DNA of 64,000 bases from Cylicocyclus nassatus (taxonomy: Eukaryota > Nematoda > Chromadorea > Rhabditida > Strongylidae), in the NCBI GenBank assembly GCA_958299035.1, contig CATQJL010000001.1:47432444-47496443 (forward strand), given 5' to 3'. The notes under the pieces are model-generated. The model did not search any database. It worked only from the letters and a program-made list of their open reading frames with translations, and was not told the DNA's origin. Each line of letters begins with the position of its first letter. Position 1 is the stretch's first letter. Made by a program: the position numbers and the translations under genes. Shown in pieces: positions 23,062 through 33,765 of the stretch.

Positions 23062-23479
23062 GTACAGACCTATAGCAATTTCAAAGATTTGCCTTCCCAC
23101 TCATCATTCGAATATTACCCTTTAAAGCCGTGAATAGCTGGTATTTAAACCCAATATGCTATAATCCAACAACAATATGCTTGAATAGGGAATGTTAGTG
23201 TGATGAGACTGCTATAGCATGTCTACGAACTTGTAAGGACACACCCATATATAGTAAGTTTCAACTTAGTTTAGGTGAAAATTGGACTGGCAGATGTTTG
23301 CTTCGCAACGATTCGTGCCCCTTTGCAATCTGCGTCTCTTCATTCTAATCTATCTCGCTGAGCCAGTGCCGGTGCGGACGCGCTGCTCCACTTAGATGTT
23401 TCGCCTACTCCGGGTTGAAAAAGACTGTAAAAACACAAATCGGCACGATACCAGGAAATCAAAAACGACGATAGACTCA

Positions 23480-23905
23480 CTGGCTTGCGATATTCTGGAA
23501 TATATACACAATTGATCTCACGCAATTTGGCATATGATCTTACGAAATTTGGCATCGTGACAAAACTTACGAAACTTGGCTTATGATCACACGATACAAC
23601 AAACACGCTAGACGCTAAAGAGATAAGAGTGCTAGTGCTTGAGTACCCCTTATCCTCTGATTTACTTGCAGTTCCTTTTTCTTTTCATTTATTTCGGTGA
23701 AAGATAGGAGTTTATTATCGCTAAGATGGATTTGAAAAACTCAAACACGAAAGTTGTCTAGCAAGTTTTATTAAAACAACACGAACAATTCAAAGCTGTC
23801 AAAAAATCAAAGCAAAACATTGGATTATCTACTTCATCACAATTGAATAATAAAGGCTCGGACCCAAACATTTGTCACCAAAATATGATATTGATTTCGA
23901 CATTC
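23480..23905. repeat. Old dispersed repeat, copy B, right part
   Basis: Counterpart of 17837-18270. The sequence CACTGGCTTGCGAT here corresponds to the uninterrupted insertion site of the LTR element in copy A. Confidence 0.7.
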
Positions 23906-25240
23906 AAGAGCAGTATGTATATATATACGTTATATTCGCATTTATCATATTTTTCAGACGGCATTTAGCATTCGGCATCCGCGAAGGAGGTATCTGTTAG
24001 CGTGGAGCTCATAATCTCGAAGATTCACCTGTACATCGTCATACTGGATATTCAATGAGTGAATTTTTAAAGGATAACGGGCTCCCCTACCCGGTTCTGC
24101 CCTGTTCTTCCAATAATGTTTTAAACTCAGCATGCTCGCTTGCAACTACCTTCATCACACTCCCTCCCTATACCTAATGTTATCAAGTCGTCAGAATTTG
24201 CGAGAAGTCAATTGTCTTTAAAAGTAATGTGTAAACAGGAGTTATCCCATCTGTAATCGGATTACTCGCCCACCCATCTGCCTAAACTCCTACCACCGGT
24301 TTTCAGTTTGTAAAAATCGAACAAAGTTGATGATAATTGGGATTTTTCCATTATATCATGCTTAATTGCCCTACTTTCATGCGCTTCAACATCATGGAGT
24401 TAACGGGCAGTCGACAACGTACTCGCCCCGCTCTGAATACGTATTTGCCAAATTTTGTTGGTATGTTTCAACTTTATAGTTCGGAGGTCGTGTGGCAATT
24501 CATGCCCGGTGAAAGAGGCAATTTTAGGCGACATGATTGTGCCGGATCAACCGTCAGTTGTCATAGTGTGATCTGCAATTGCAACATTCAATAGCACTGT
24601 CATGTCACTGTGCGAGCGAAATAAGCACCAAAGGCGCGCACTTTCAGCCATTGTCATGTTCACTCTAAGTTTGCCACCGCTGATATTTTCTATATATCAT
24701 TACTTACTTCTAGATAGATGCCGTCTCCGCGGTTCAAATGGAAGGACGAAGACACCGGAGACCGTGTCCTCGAAAGAGTGGAGAACACAACAGATGTCAT
24801 CGTGATAATCACTTGGCCAGGGAGTATCGTAGTAACTGAGTGCATCGTCATGATAATTATTTGAACGTAAACGCAAATTTAATATAGAATCGGCATTTAA
24901 GATGCTTTTGAAATTTCGGTATTTGTTCACTGAAGTGTTTGTATTGGACGCGGAGGTAATCGTGGTCGAGCACATTCTGAGCACCATATATAGTATTGTT
25001 CAAACTTCCATCGAACGGTTATCGCGTACGTGGTAATGGGCATATGTTCGTATGTGAAGCGCGCGGAGATATTCGCGGGGAGATAGTCGTCGTTGTGCCA
25101 TTCCTGAGCAACGTAGAGCAAACTATCTAAGTTCCACATGAACAAGTATCATCGCGTGCAATTTAAGGGTGAGAATTTTCGTGATGTGAGTATTTTTCCA
25201 AAGAACTCGTAAGAACGGGTTTTCCAAGGATTTTCGAAAA
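23890..25240 (-). repeat. Right arm of a 6-kb inverted repeat
   Basis: Partner of 19165-20510. On the minus strand it holds two longer frames (25145-24927 and 24987-24700) with WHNDDYLPANI and NNYHDDALSYYD, which align with broken versions in the left arm. A protein-coding origin is possible, but the family is not recognised. Confidence 0.8.
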
Positions 25241-25892
25241 AAAAACAGTTTGAGTCAAACGTCAAAAATTTCGAGGATTATCTCTTCATGTATCATCACT
25301 GCTGTGTGCTAAGTATTTTTCCATACGTACTACATAGAATACTCGAGTTTTTCGATAAACACTCTCAAACGGAACCTGGTTTGCATTTTTGGATTTTTCA
25401 AATACTTCTTTTGTCAAGGCTGTTTCTTGATAATTTTTTATTGCTTCTATCGACAGTTGATATTAACAAACCTTATAAGCTCTAAGAAGACGGCGCTTCC
25501 GTTTTGTATACTTTCGCCACTGATATCACAAGATTTTTGGATCCTACAAACCCAAACTAGAATCAAAAAAAGTTTTGTGATCCCCGTTTGGAAGCATCAA
25601 ATGATGTTAACGCGTGGCTGACATTCGACATTTTACATCAGCCCCTCGACGTTTCCTCTTGGGAGGCTCTGCCCAATCTAGTGGATCAAAGTAGCCAATA
25701 TTCTGGAAAGCCATGCAACTCAAAAACCGATGCAACGCGTTGCCTAGAAAAAACAAATTTCCTTTTTCGGCTTTGAGCAAACTATGCGTCCATTGTTAGG
25801 TATCTTTCTTCGACTTACTGGTCTGCTGTTGTGTTTCTGACATTTTATCATCAATTGGAATGCATGTGGCTATCATTAAACAAATGTAGGAA
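25241..25892. other. No supported feature
   Basis: Overlapping short plus-strand frames at 25288-25776 are unrecognised. Nothing else is supported. Confidence 0.4.
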
Positions 25893-25915
25893 NNNNNNNN
25901 NNNNNNNNNNNNNNN
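25893..25915. other. Assembly gap of 23 N
   Basis: A sized small gap, unlike the two 500-N gaps. It lies at the left edge of segmental duplication copy A. Confidence 0.99.
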
Positions 25916-26352
25916 ACTCTTAGAAGAATTGCTTTTGGGCTGTTTCTCTAAGCCAAATTTACTGTCACTTGTGTGCAAACAACATAGTGCGCACAATGCA
26001 CACTTAATCATGGAGGCTTACACCACTTTAATTCTTGGAATTTAGTTGGAGGCTTACTCGTCCCCCTTCATCAGCCAAATTCAAGAAGGTTATTAATATT
26101 GTCCTGCTCGTGCATATTCGGAAACCGAGAAAAGACAAAGGGAACAAGACTTTCAAAATGACTGTCACTTCGAAGCAGCTTGGGTCAGCCTCGCTTGAGT
26201 CTGCCACATTTACCCACAGATGGTATTTCCCACGCTTGAGGCGTGGAAGATAGCGTATTCTTGGACATCAATGGCTAACGAGCTTGGGAAAATGCTCCAA
26301 GATAAGTTCGCGAACGCGTCGAGTGGCCCAAGTGAGACGGCTCGAGGACGCG

Positions 26353-27442
26353 GGCGGCGGCCCAGGAGTTCCCAAAGCCTCGCCGCCTTTCCTTGCAGGG
26401 GTAGTTAACACCTCCAATGGCCTTCGCAACTTTTAGACGGCTCCGCCTACTTGCTCCGCCGCCAGCTAATCTTATTCCGAGTTGTGCTGGCTTGGAGAAT
26501 AGTCCGAATGTGTTCTGTTAAATGAATGAATAATGACGAATGGAAGGTGGCAGATGAGAGGTTATGAAGTCTACTTGTGGGCATCGCTTTACTAAGATTT
26601 CCCTTTTTTGAATTCATATTCTGGTGCTTTTCATGATAATAAATGATAAGGAAGACTTTTTCCTGGGGAGATTTGTTAATACTTTTGCAATTGATTTTAA
26701 CTAAATATCCACTGAAATTTGTAAATTTCCTGTTAGCATGCTAAAACAATTCTGACCTACTATATATGTCGATTCAGAAGTTCTCGCCTAAATCAAAGAA
26801 AATTCAATCACTTACTAAGATTTGAACCTAAGTTCATGGCTTCTTCAAGAAAAGAAGTGGGTTTTGCGCTTCGAGATAGTTCTCCCAATTCATTCTTTTG
26901 TTGGCACCTCAGAGAAAAAGTTTTCAAAGATAGCCCTGCAAATTTCGTATTGAGTCTGGTTGAAAATGCCAAAGTGATAGTATCAAAATGGCGATAGTTA
27001 TCGTTAAGAAATCTTTGAAACGTTCATAGCAATGCTCCGTACGTTTGGCAAGCTTTAATCTATGGTGAAGCAGAAACAGAAATTATGAAAAACCTTTGCA
27101 GTGAAAATCAACATATCAACGCACTTTCTTCACAAAACATTTTCGAACCAAAAATATACCCACTGCCCTAGAGTACTGTAAGGTTTTTTGGGGGGGGGGG
27201 GGTTTCAAAGTGTCTTTGCTTGTAAAGGGCAATAAATAGAAGATTTGCCTCGCAAGATGACGATTTTTCATGAGTTTTCCTTGCATATCTATGCTCTTCC
27301 ATCAGCCCGCAGCCTTCGAATGAGATTAGTGAAGAAGTGGATTAGGAGCGGGGTTTGACCTCTTTTGCGCGAAGGTGCGAGGAGCCTTCTGGAGTGTGAA
27401 TGCTGGTGCGAATGGAGGTGCTAGGAACTCCTGCGTCCCTTC
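26353..27442. mobile_element. 1.09-kb insertion with 10-bp target duplication
   Basis: CGAGGACGCG occurs at 26343-26352 and again at 27443-27452. Copy B has the site once (39007-39016) with continuous flanks, so this is a true insertion. The ends are only weakly inverted (CAGGAGTTCC close to both). A 9-10 bp duplication would suit a Mutator-like element, but there is no transposase. Internal short frames are not recognisable. Confidence 0.75.
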
Positions 27443-28263
27443 CGAGGACGCGAGGTCGCCGACCGTAACACTCAGATTGAAAGCCTCTGTAAGAACAAAG
27501 TTGAGGCTGATGGACCTGCCCAGCCACTTCATCAATAGCTGTTGAAAGATACATTCCTTGTTTAGAGTAATTGAGAGATCACTCAGAGACGAAAGCTCCC
27601 TATGTACTGTTGGATTAAGCCTCTTTGTTCAGTTGGTAGGCGCCGAAAAAGACTGAAGGCAAACGTAAAAGGAAAACAACAATAGAAAGTAGTACGAAGA
27701 GCATTTCTAAAGTAGGGCACTTTGAGTGCTCCACTTTGACAAAACTTATCACTTTCGGCTTAAATACCAACATTACATCGTACAGCTGCTATGCTTACAC
27801 AGAAATTGTAGATATTTCAGTAATGAAGTGATTGCCATTCCTCCCAGCTGACAGCCGTAGGTACAGTGTTTTACTAACATTGTTAAAAAGTTCGTTACAT
27901 TTTTGTACCGTTACAGCAAATAGACATTGTTGCAATGGGTAAAGTCCTTTTGGACATGTCGCCACAGCTGATCTTTTCGTACAGCTGTGGTGACATTAGA
28001 AACGATTATATTTTACCTAGGATCTCGCGCAACGCAACAAACTAAAGCATATAGATGTAATAACAATGAAGGACACTTGATTTGTTGAATAGTACTTCCT
28101 GTGCCCTCTCCGTCAGAAAGAGATCCTGGTATAACTTCATAGAGGTATCGTGCTGATGGAAGTGGTTCGAACTGCTTTTGAAAAGGTTATCCTCTTGCCT
28201 ATGGATCGAATCCCAGCTATTCTTGTGATTTTTGGGTTGGGTTCCTAGGTAGTATCCTTTTTT

Positions 28264-28820
28264 TCAAAATGATAGCACCTGGACTGAATCAAACATGTTC
28301 TTCAAAGTGGGTCCACATACGACAACATATAGAATGGTAAGATAGGAAAAGAAGTTACACATCATGTGAAGGAATACCGTTATCTCATGTACTATTCTAT
28401 CACCTACCTTTGTAGGGCTGCCTTCAACATGAGGGTAACCATACAATAGTAACAGAAAATCCTTGTTAAGAAAGTTGCAGGCAAGATCTACAACCGATTT
28501 CAACACTTCATCACTTGACTCAGATACCAATTTTAAGAGATGTGATCTCATTTGCTCAAATCTTGAACAAGCAGGAAATCTTTTATTGCGTATACTCAAG
28601 GAGAAAATAACGAATTGGGGAAGAACCTCACACAGTTTTGCTTGTTATTCTGAAACAACAAATAAGCAAAACATCCAACATCTTCTCCCACAAAGATTTC
28701 ACTCAAAGTAATCGAATACGCATTTAGGGGCAAAGTCCTATTTTTCATACAATCTTTTTTCACATAGTTTTTTGAGAAAGTATTTACACCAGGTTTCCCA
28801 GCCAAATATTCGGCACCCTT
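28264..28820 (-). pseudogene. Gene-like remnant, copy A, unrecognised
   Basis: Two minus-strand blocks look protein-coding. The first (28820-28596) reads GVNTFSKNYVKKDCMKNRTL, then a stop followed at once by AATAAA. The second (about 28587-28411) reads LVSESSDEVLKSVVDLACNF and ends ...EGSPTK before GTAGGT, a possible 5' splice site. In copy B the end of the second block keeps the same reading with mostly third-position differences and the same GTAGGT. That suggests former coding constraint, but B has a frame-breaking change upstream. The protein family is unknown to me. An inactive duplicated gene is the likeliest reading. Confidence 0.35.
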
Positions 28821-28902
28821 CTAACAACAATGTTGAAGGGTCCAAGAATAATGATTGTGCTAGTCAGATTTAATCATTGTAACTCAATATGCCTACTAAC
28901 AT

Positions 28903-28936
28903 CTTATATATAAAGCTGAATGTCTGTTTGTCTGTA

Positions 28937-28967
<31 letters not shown>

Positions 28968-29970
28968 GTGTACGTATGTTCCGAATAGAAAATTCCATTT
29001 CTGAACCGATCCGGACCAAACTTGGCACACATACACTACGGGCCCCGGCGGGTGTCATAGGCTACTTTTCGTCATCGATCGATATCGATTTTATCGATTT
29101 TATCGATTTTTTTGCAAAGTTTGAGCTACGGGGCTGGGAGTTGGCACAGGGGGGTAATCGAGCATGGGGATTCCGAATACAATATTGGTTTTCAGGATTA
29201 TCGATTACTTTTATCGATTTTATCGATTTTTTTGCAAAGTTTGAGCTACGGGGCTGGGAGTTCGCACAGGGGGGTAATCGAGCATGGGGATTCCGAATAC
29301 AATATTGGTTTTCAGGATTATCGATTACTTTTATCGATTTTATCGATTTTTTGCAAAGTTTGAGCTAGGGGGCTGGGAGTTGGCACAGGGGGGTAATCGA
29401 GCATGCTGATCATCCCCAAGGGGGGTGATCAGCATGCTCGAACACCCCTGTGCCAAATTCCAGCCCCCTAGCTCAAATTTTCAAAAAATCGATAAAATCG
29501 ATAAAAGTAATGGACGATCTTGAAAACTAATATTGTATTCGTAATCTGCATGCTCGATTACCCTCTGTGCAAACTCCCAGCCCCGCAGGTCAAACTTTGC
29601 AAAAAAATCGATAAAATCGATAAAAGTAATGGACGATCCTGAAAACTAATATTGTATTCGGAATCCCCATGCTCACTTCCCCCCTGTGCCAACTCCTAGC
29701 CCTGTAGGTGAACTCTGCCAAAAAATCGATAAAATCAATAAAAGTAATCGACTATCCTGAAAACTAATATTGTATTCGGAATCCCCATGCTCACTTCCCC
29801 CCCTGTGCCAACTCCTAGCCCTGTAGGTGAACTCTGCAAAAAAATCGATAAAAATCGGTAAATTCGACATCGATCGATAACGAAAAGTGGACTGTGACAC
29901 CCGCCGGGGCCCGAAGTGTATGTGTGCCAAGTTTGGTCCGGATACGGCGGAGCCGGGTAAGCCAGCTAGT
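28903..29970 (+). mobile_element. Composite Helentron-like fold-back element
   Basis: It begins CTTATATATAAAGCTGAATG and ends GCCGGGTAAGCCAGCTAGT. Inside, a 120-bp unit (ATCGAT cluster, GAGCTACGGGGCTGGGAG, GTAATCGAGCATG) is repeated three times forward (about 29090-29400) and then three to four times inverted (29440-29870), around the palindrome at 29399-29439. Copy B of the duplication lacks the element and reads AACATACACTATAAGAA, placing the insertion exactly between AACAT and ACCTTATAAG. Confidence 0.8.
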
Positions 29971-30329
29971 ACCTTATAAGAATTGGATGAGTTGAACCAT
30001 ATCGCATTGCTTGGACAAAGTGAGGGAAGGAAAAGAGATGTTGGAGAAAGGTGGGGTTCCATAACTATGTATTTTTCATGGAGTCTTTCACAGATTCCTT
30101 GGCATCAATATTAAACACTTATTAGAGGATAAAGATGACATGTTGTCAGAGAGAAATACAAAAGCAAAATAACCAAGAAAAATAATGTTATGTTAAGTTG
30201 CATGAGATAGGCACCGATCGTCAATTCTGCCAGAATTTAATTTTAGAAAACTAAGCGAATGTCTTGAAAGTAGGTCAAATACCTTAAATCATATCAGATT
30301 AACAAGTTCCTCAAATTCCCGTTTACTAA

Positions 30330-30958
30330 ATCCCGTTCGTACGTACATCCCCGCTGGGGAGGGGAGGGGATCCGAAGGTGGATGCATCATATCTCACTAC
30401 TCTGGATATCTTTCTTCTTCCTTTTCTACCTTGCTTATGAAGGTACTCATACCCTATAACTGCGCATAGTGAGTGCCAGGTTACTGCCATAAAAAATTGG
30501 TTTTTTGCCATCATGTGTGATCTCCCGGAGATCACCCTCATTTTCAGAGTTTTTTTTATCTTACTAAGAAGTCAATAAAAGTGCTACAAAATTGTACTGA
30601 GGATATACTACTGCACTTCTAAACATACATATTTATAGTAGAAATAAGTGAAATCTCAAGATATCGAAATCTTCAATGAACCACTGCTTGCGAGCTGATT
30701 ATCAAACTCACAACCTTCAAATTTCGTTTCTCCTATCAAAAACGAAAATGAGGGTGATCCCCAGGGGATCACACAAAATGGCAAAAAACCAATCTTTTAT
30801 GGTAGTAATTTGGGACGATTACGCGCAGGTATAAGGGTATGAGAACCTTCATAAGCAAGATAGAGTAGAAAGAAGAAAGATATCCAGAGTAGCGAGATAT
30901 GACGCATCCTCTCTCAGATCCCCTCCCCTCTCAAGTGGGGATGTAATGCATACGGGCA
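30330..30958. mobile_element. PIF/Harbinger-type fold-back MITE
   Basis: Inverted arms of about 220 bp start (A/T)CCCGT...CGTACATCCCC and are flanked by TAA (30327-30329 and 30959-30961). The arms share GATCACCCTCATTTT near the centre. Other copies are truncated at 41100-41387 and interrupted at 35627-36549. Confidence 0.8.
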
Positions 30959-31877
30959 TAAGATTTTTCTTTCCTCAATGACTTTGCGGTGGAAATCTTC
31001 GTACTAGAGTTCCCTCAATTCATGCGAGGTTGTAGCGTTGCACATTCACAGGGTAAATAAACCTGTCATTGCTGAAGCAATACTTTTAGGAGTTTGCTGT
31101 CAAAAATGGCACACGCTAGCAGCGAAGTCTCAACCTAAAGATGGAAGACAAGAGTGAAGAAGTAAATAGAGGTTGAGAATCTACTGTCTATGCGGTTACC
31201 GGATTCACTTCTTATTCGCTTACAGGTCATTTTAGACCATTATTAAATCGTATACAGGAAAAAAATATGGAAGCGTGCCTCTGCACATTTCGATTTTGTA
31301 TTTAATTCTTATCATTTCTGAAGTGCAGCTTTCTGAGTCCAAGACCGTGCTCAAATCTTCTTAATGCGTCAAAAGTTGCTTTGTCCCACTTTTAGCCGAG
31401 AAGATCTCCAAAACAGTGCGGGAAGAGGGAGGGGATCTTGTCAATGTGGCGATTCTTTGAGAAGCAAGCTGTAAGACATTTTGCACTGAGCATGAAAGTT
31501 ACAAAAATGACAGGCAATTTCTAGGAACGAATCTGCCCTTTTGAGATTCGTTGGAACGAGAGCAACATTTTTCAATCTGACAGAAATTTTTCTTGAAAAA
31601 TGTTGAAACTAAAAAGTCAACTTTCAATAAATCTCCAGACCGAAGTAAACTCTAACAATTTCAATAAGCATTCTCAACTTTTATAAGCAAAAATCTTCTG
31701 CATTCTCTTCTCACTATCAGATTTTTGCGAGGATATTTCTTCTTGAGTCCATCAATTTGTTAGAAAGACTTTCGCACACCTGCAGAAGTTATTACACGTA
31801 CTTCAGCCTTCATGAAATTGCGCTCAGCCCCGGTGATATGTCACTGAAGTTGGAGCCAGGAGACAAGATTGCCAAAA
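30959..31877. other. No supported feature
   Basis: AT-rich, no long frame on either strand, no repeat family recognised. Confidence 0.5.
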
Positions 31878-31973
31878 TATCGATTTTTTGCAAAGTTTGA
31901 GCTACGGGGCTGGGATTTGGCATAGGGAGTAATCGAGCATGCTGATCACCCCCGTGGGGGTAAGCCAGCTAGT
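31878..31973 (+). mobile_element. Helentron-like 3' end fragment
   Basis: Keeps the ATCGATTTTTTGCAAAG block through the GTAAGCCAGCTAGT end. The 5' half is missing. Confidence 0.55.
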
Positions 31974-31986
31974 ATCCTTATATTCA

Positions 31987-32325
31987 ACTAGCTGGCAAAC
32001 CCTGCTCCGCCCGGCCCTGTCATTATTGTATTCGGAATCCCCATGCTCGATTACCCCCCTGTGCCAACTCCCAGCCCCGTAGGTGAACTCTGCAAAAAAT
32101 CGATAAAAATCGGTAAAATCGACATCGATCGATAACGAAAAGTGGACTGTGACACCCGCCGGGGCCCGAAGGGTATGTGTGCCAAGTTTGGTCCAAATCG
32201 GTTCAGAAATAAAAATTTCTATTCCGCACATACGTACAGACGGAGGTGGTGCAGGAGGAACCAAGGCCCTTGCCGCCTGTATCCAAAGGGGAATGGGTAA
32301 GGCAGAGGAGGCTCCGCCCATCGCT
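31987..32325 (-). mobile_element. Helentron-like element with a different 5' module
   Basis: Starts ACTAGCTGGCAAACCC and follows the family to the CATACGTACAGAC segment near 32236. Instead of the microsatellite it then continues into GGAGGTGGTGCAGGAGGAAC, a module that also occurs, inverted, at 33600-33720. The extent of the second module is approximate. Confidence 0.5.
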
Positions 32326-32953
32326 CCGCCCACGAGATGCTCCCATTGTGTGTTGAGCAAGAATGGTGAATGGACTACCAGATATTGATCAAATCTGATG
32401 GATTAAGAGGTTAAACTATGAATTGGAACTTGAAAAATGGACAGTAAAGATTCTCAAATAGGTTTTCAGGTACCGGATAATAATAAAAATAGTTTCATGT
32501 CATAAACCTAATATATAAATAGAGTAACCATCTTTCTAAGAGTCAATATATGGAACACCACTACCATTAAACTGTTTTTAAATTTTGTTCAGAATCGAAA
32601 TGATGATACAAAGCCTAGAAAATGACCAGAAAGAAGATTGATTCAAAGCAGGGGGACATAAGCCGAAGAGACTAAGAAATCTTCTGGATACTCAGATCCA
32701 AGAATGACGTAAAATGCAAATGCAAACATCTTATGCCTTGAGAGGAGGCTCAGTAAAGCTTCACAGCTCAGATTTGAAGTGCGAACCAAACCTGGACAAT
32801 TTTACCCCGCTGGCAGTTGTCGAGGCATAGGATTAGAGAAGTAGGACAATATCAAATGGGGCGAAACCAATGTAAACTACTATAAATGTTATAACAGACA
32901 AGTTTTGGTGACTTTATCTGCTTTTTTTCGACTTTTTGCCCGATTCTAATTTT
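32326..32953. other. No supported feature
   Basis: No gene or repeat that I can define. Confidence 0.4.
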
Positions 32954-33085
32954 GCAACTCGAAAATTTTTGATGAATAACTTGGCATCTACTTTCGCAAG
33001 TTCACCTTTTTGAAACAATGCAACTCGAAAATTTTTGATGAATAATTTGTCATCTACTTTCGCAAGTTCACCTCTTGAAGCATGA
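32954..33085. repeat. 66-bp tandem duplication
   Basis: Two copies (32954-33019 and 33020-33085) beginning GCAACTCGAAAATTTTTGAT, with a few substitutions. No coding frame runs through them. Confidence 0.85.
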
Positions 33086-33599
33086 CTTTTCAACGGCTTT
33101 CTCGCGAATTTTTCTCACCCTTTTCCTCCCCTTTCCCCCTCCCCAAGTAAAATACTTTGGAGTTAACAAAGAATAAAGTACTTGAATTATGACTTTCTTG
33201 GCTCATCAGACGACTGGCTTGATCCTGCAAAGGTCAAATAATCGGCTATCGATTGGCTCAAATGCAACTAACGCAGTGACTATCGTAAAAGATTGAGAAA
33301 ATTAGCTCAGGAAAATAAATTGCAATATAGAGTAAGTTTTCCGCGAAGCCATTTATAGGAGTTCAGAAAAATTTCCGAAGCTTTTACCCCTCTAAAAATT
33401 TTTTCATCAATTCCAATCTTTAAAAAAATGATGAATTGCATTGATGTGAATTCATACAAAAGTTCATTCAAAAGATTCGCCTTTCAAAACTAGCCACAAA
33501 TTTGTTTTCCCCTTCTCTGTATCTCCACTCCAAGTCTTTTAAATTAGACTTTTCCTTCCGCGAATTCCTGAGCAAAAAAGGCAAAACCCAGGCTCAGCG

Positions 33600-33765
33600 C
33601 GCGGGGCGGAGCTTGGAGGGTTGCCAGATCCTTCTTGGCATGCAGCCAGCTCCTCCCCTTTCTCTCTTGGATACAGGGGTCAAGAGCTCTGGTTCCTCCT
33701 GCACCGCCGCCCGTACAGACAGACATACAGACATACAGACATTCAGCTTTATATATAAGATTTAT
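33600..33765 (-). mobile_element. Helentron-like 5' end with GC-rich module
   Basis: On the minus strand it starts at the TCTTATATATAAAGCTGAAT end and the TGTC microsatellite, then enters the GGCGGTGCAGGAGGAACC module shared with 32225-32325 and GGGGCGGAGC near its far edge. The distal boundary is uncertain. Confidence 0.5.

Larger units (their letters stand above)
21845..23240. repeat. Old dispersed repeat, copy B, left part
   Basis: Counterpart of 8755-9640, with the same irregular units around a GTGCCGCTCACAGACC-like core and the same closing block (TCATTCGAATATTACC). Two later insertions lie inside it, at 21910-22512 and 22900-23061. Confidence 0.6.
25916..30632. repeat. Segmental duplication, copy A
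   Basis: Direct, diverged copy of 38535-41387. Shared landmarks are GTGCGCACAATGCACAC, GACATCAATGGCTAACGA, GCTGTACGAAAAGATCAGCT and the Harbinger-type MITE at its right end. Copy A is longer because it carries insertions at 26353-27442 and 28903-29970. Copy B carries about 180 bp (39855-40030) absent here. The right edge falls inside the MITE at 30330-30958. Confidence 0.85.

Noticed and set aside
28165..28210. GTTCGAA-like and TCGAATCCC strings as tRNA B boxes
   Set aside because: No A box at the right distance and no cloverleaf could be drawn. No tRNA gene is supported anywhere in the window.
28889..29368. 159-codon frame with repeated FIDFFAKFELRGWELAQGGN
   Set aside because: A translation of the 120-bp units of the Helentron-like element; the same DNA is open in other frames and strands.
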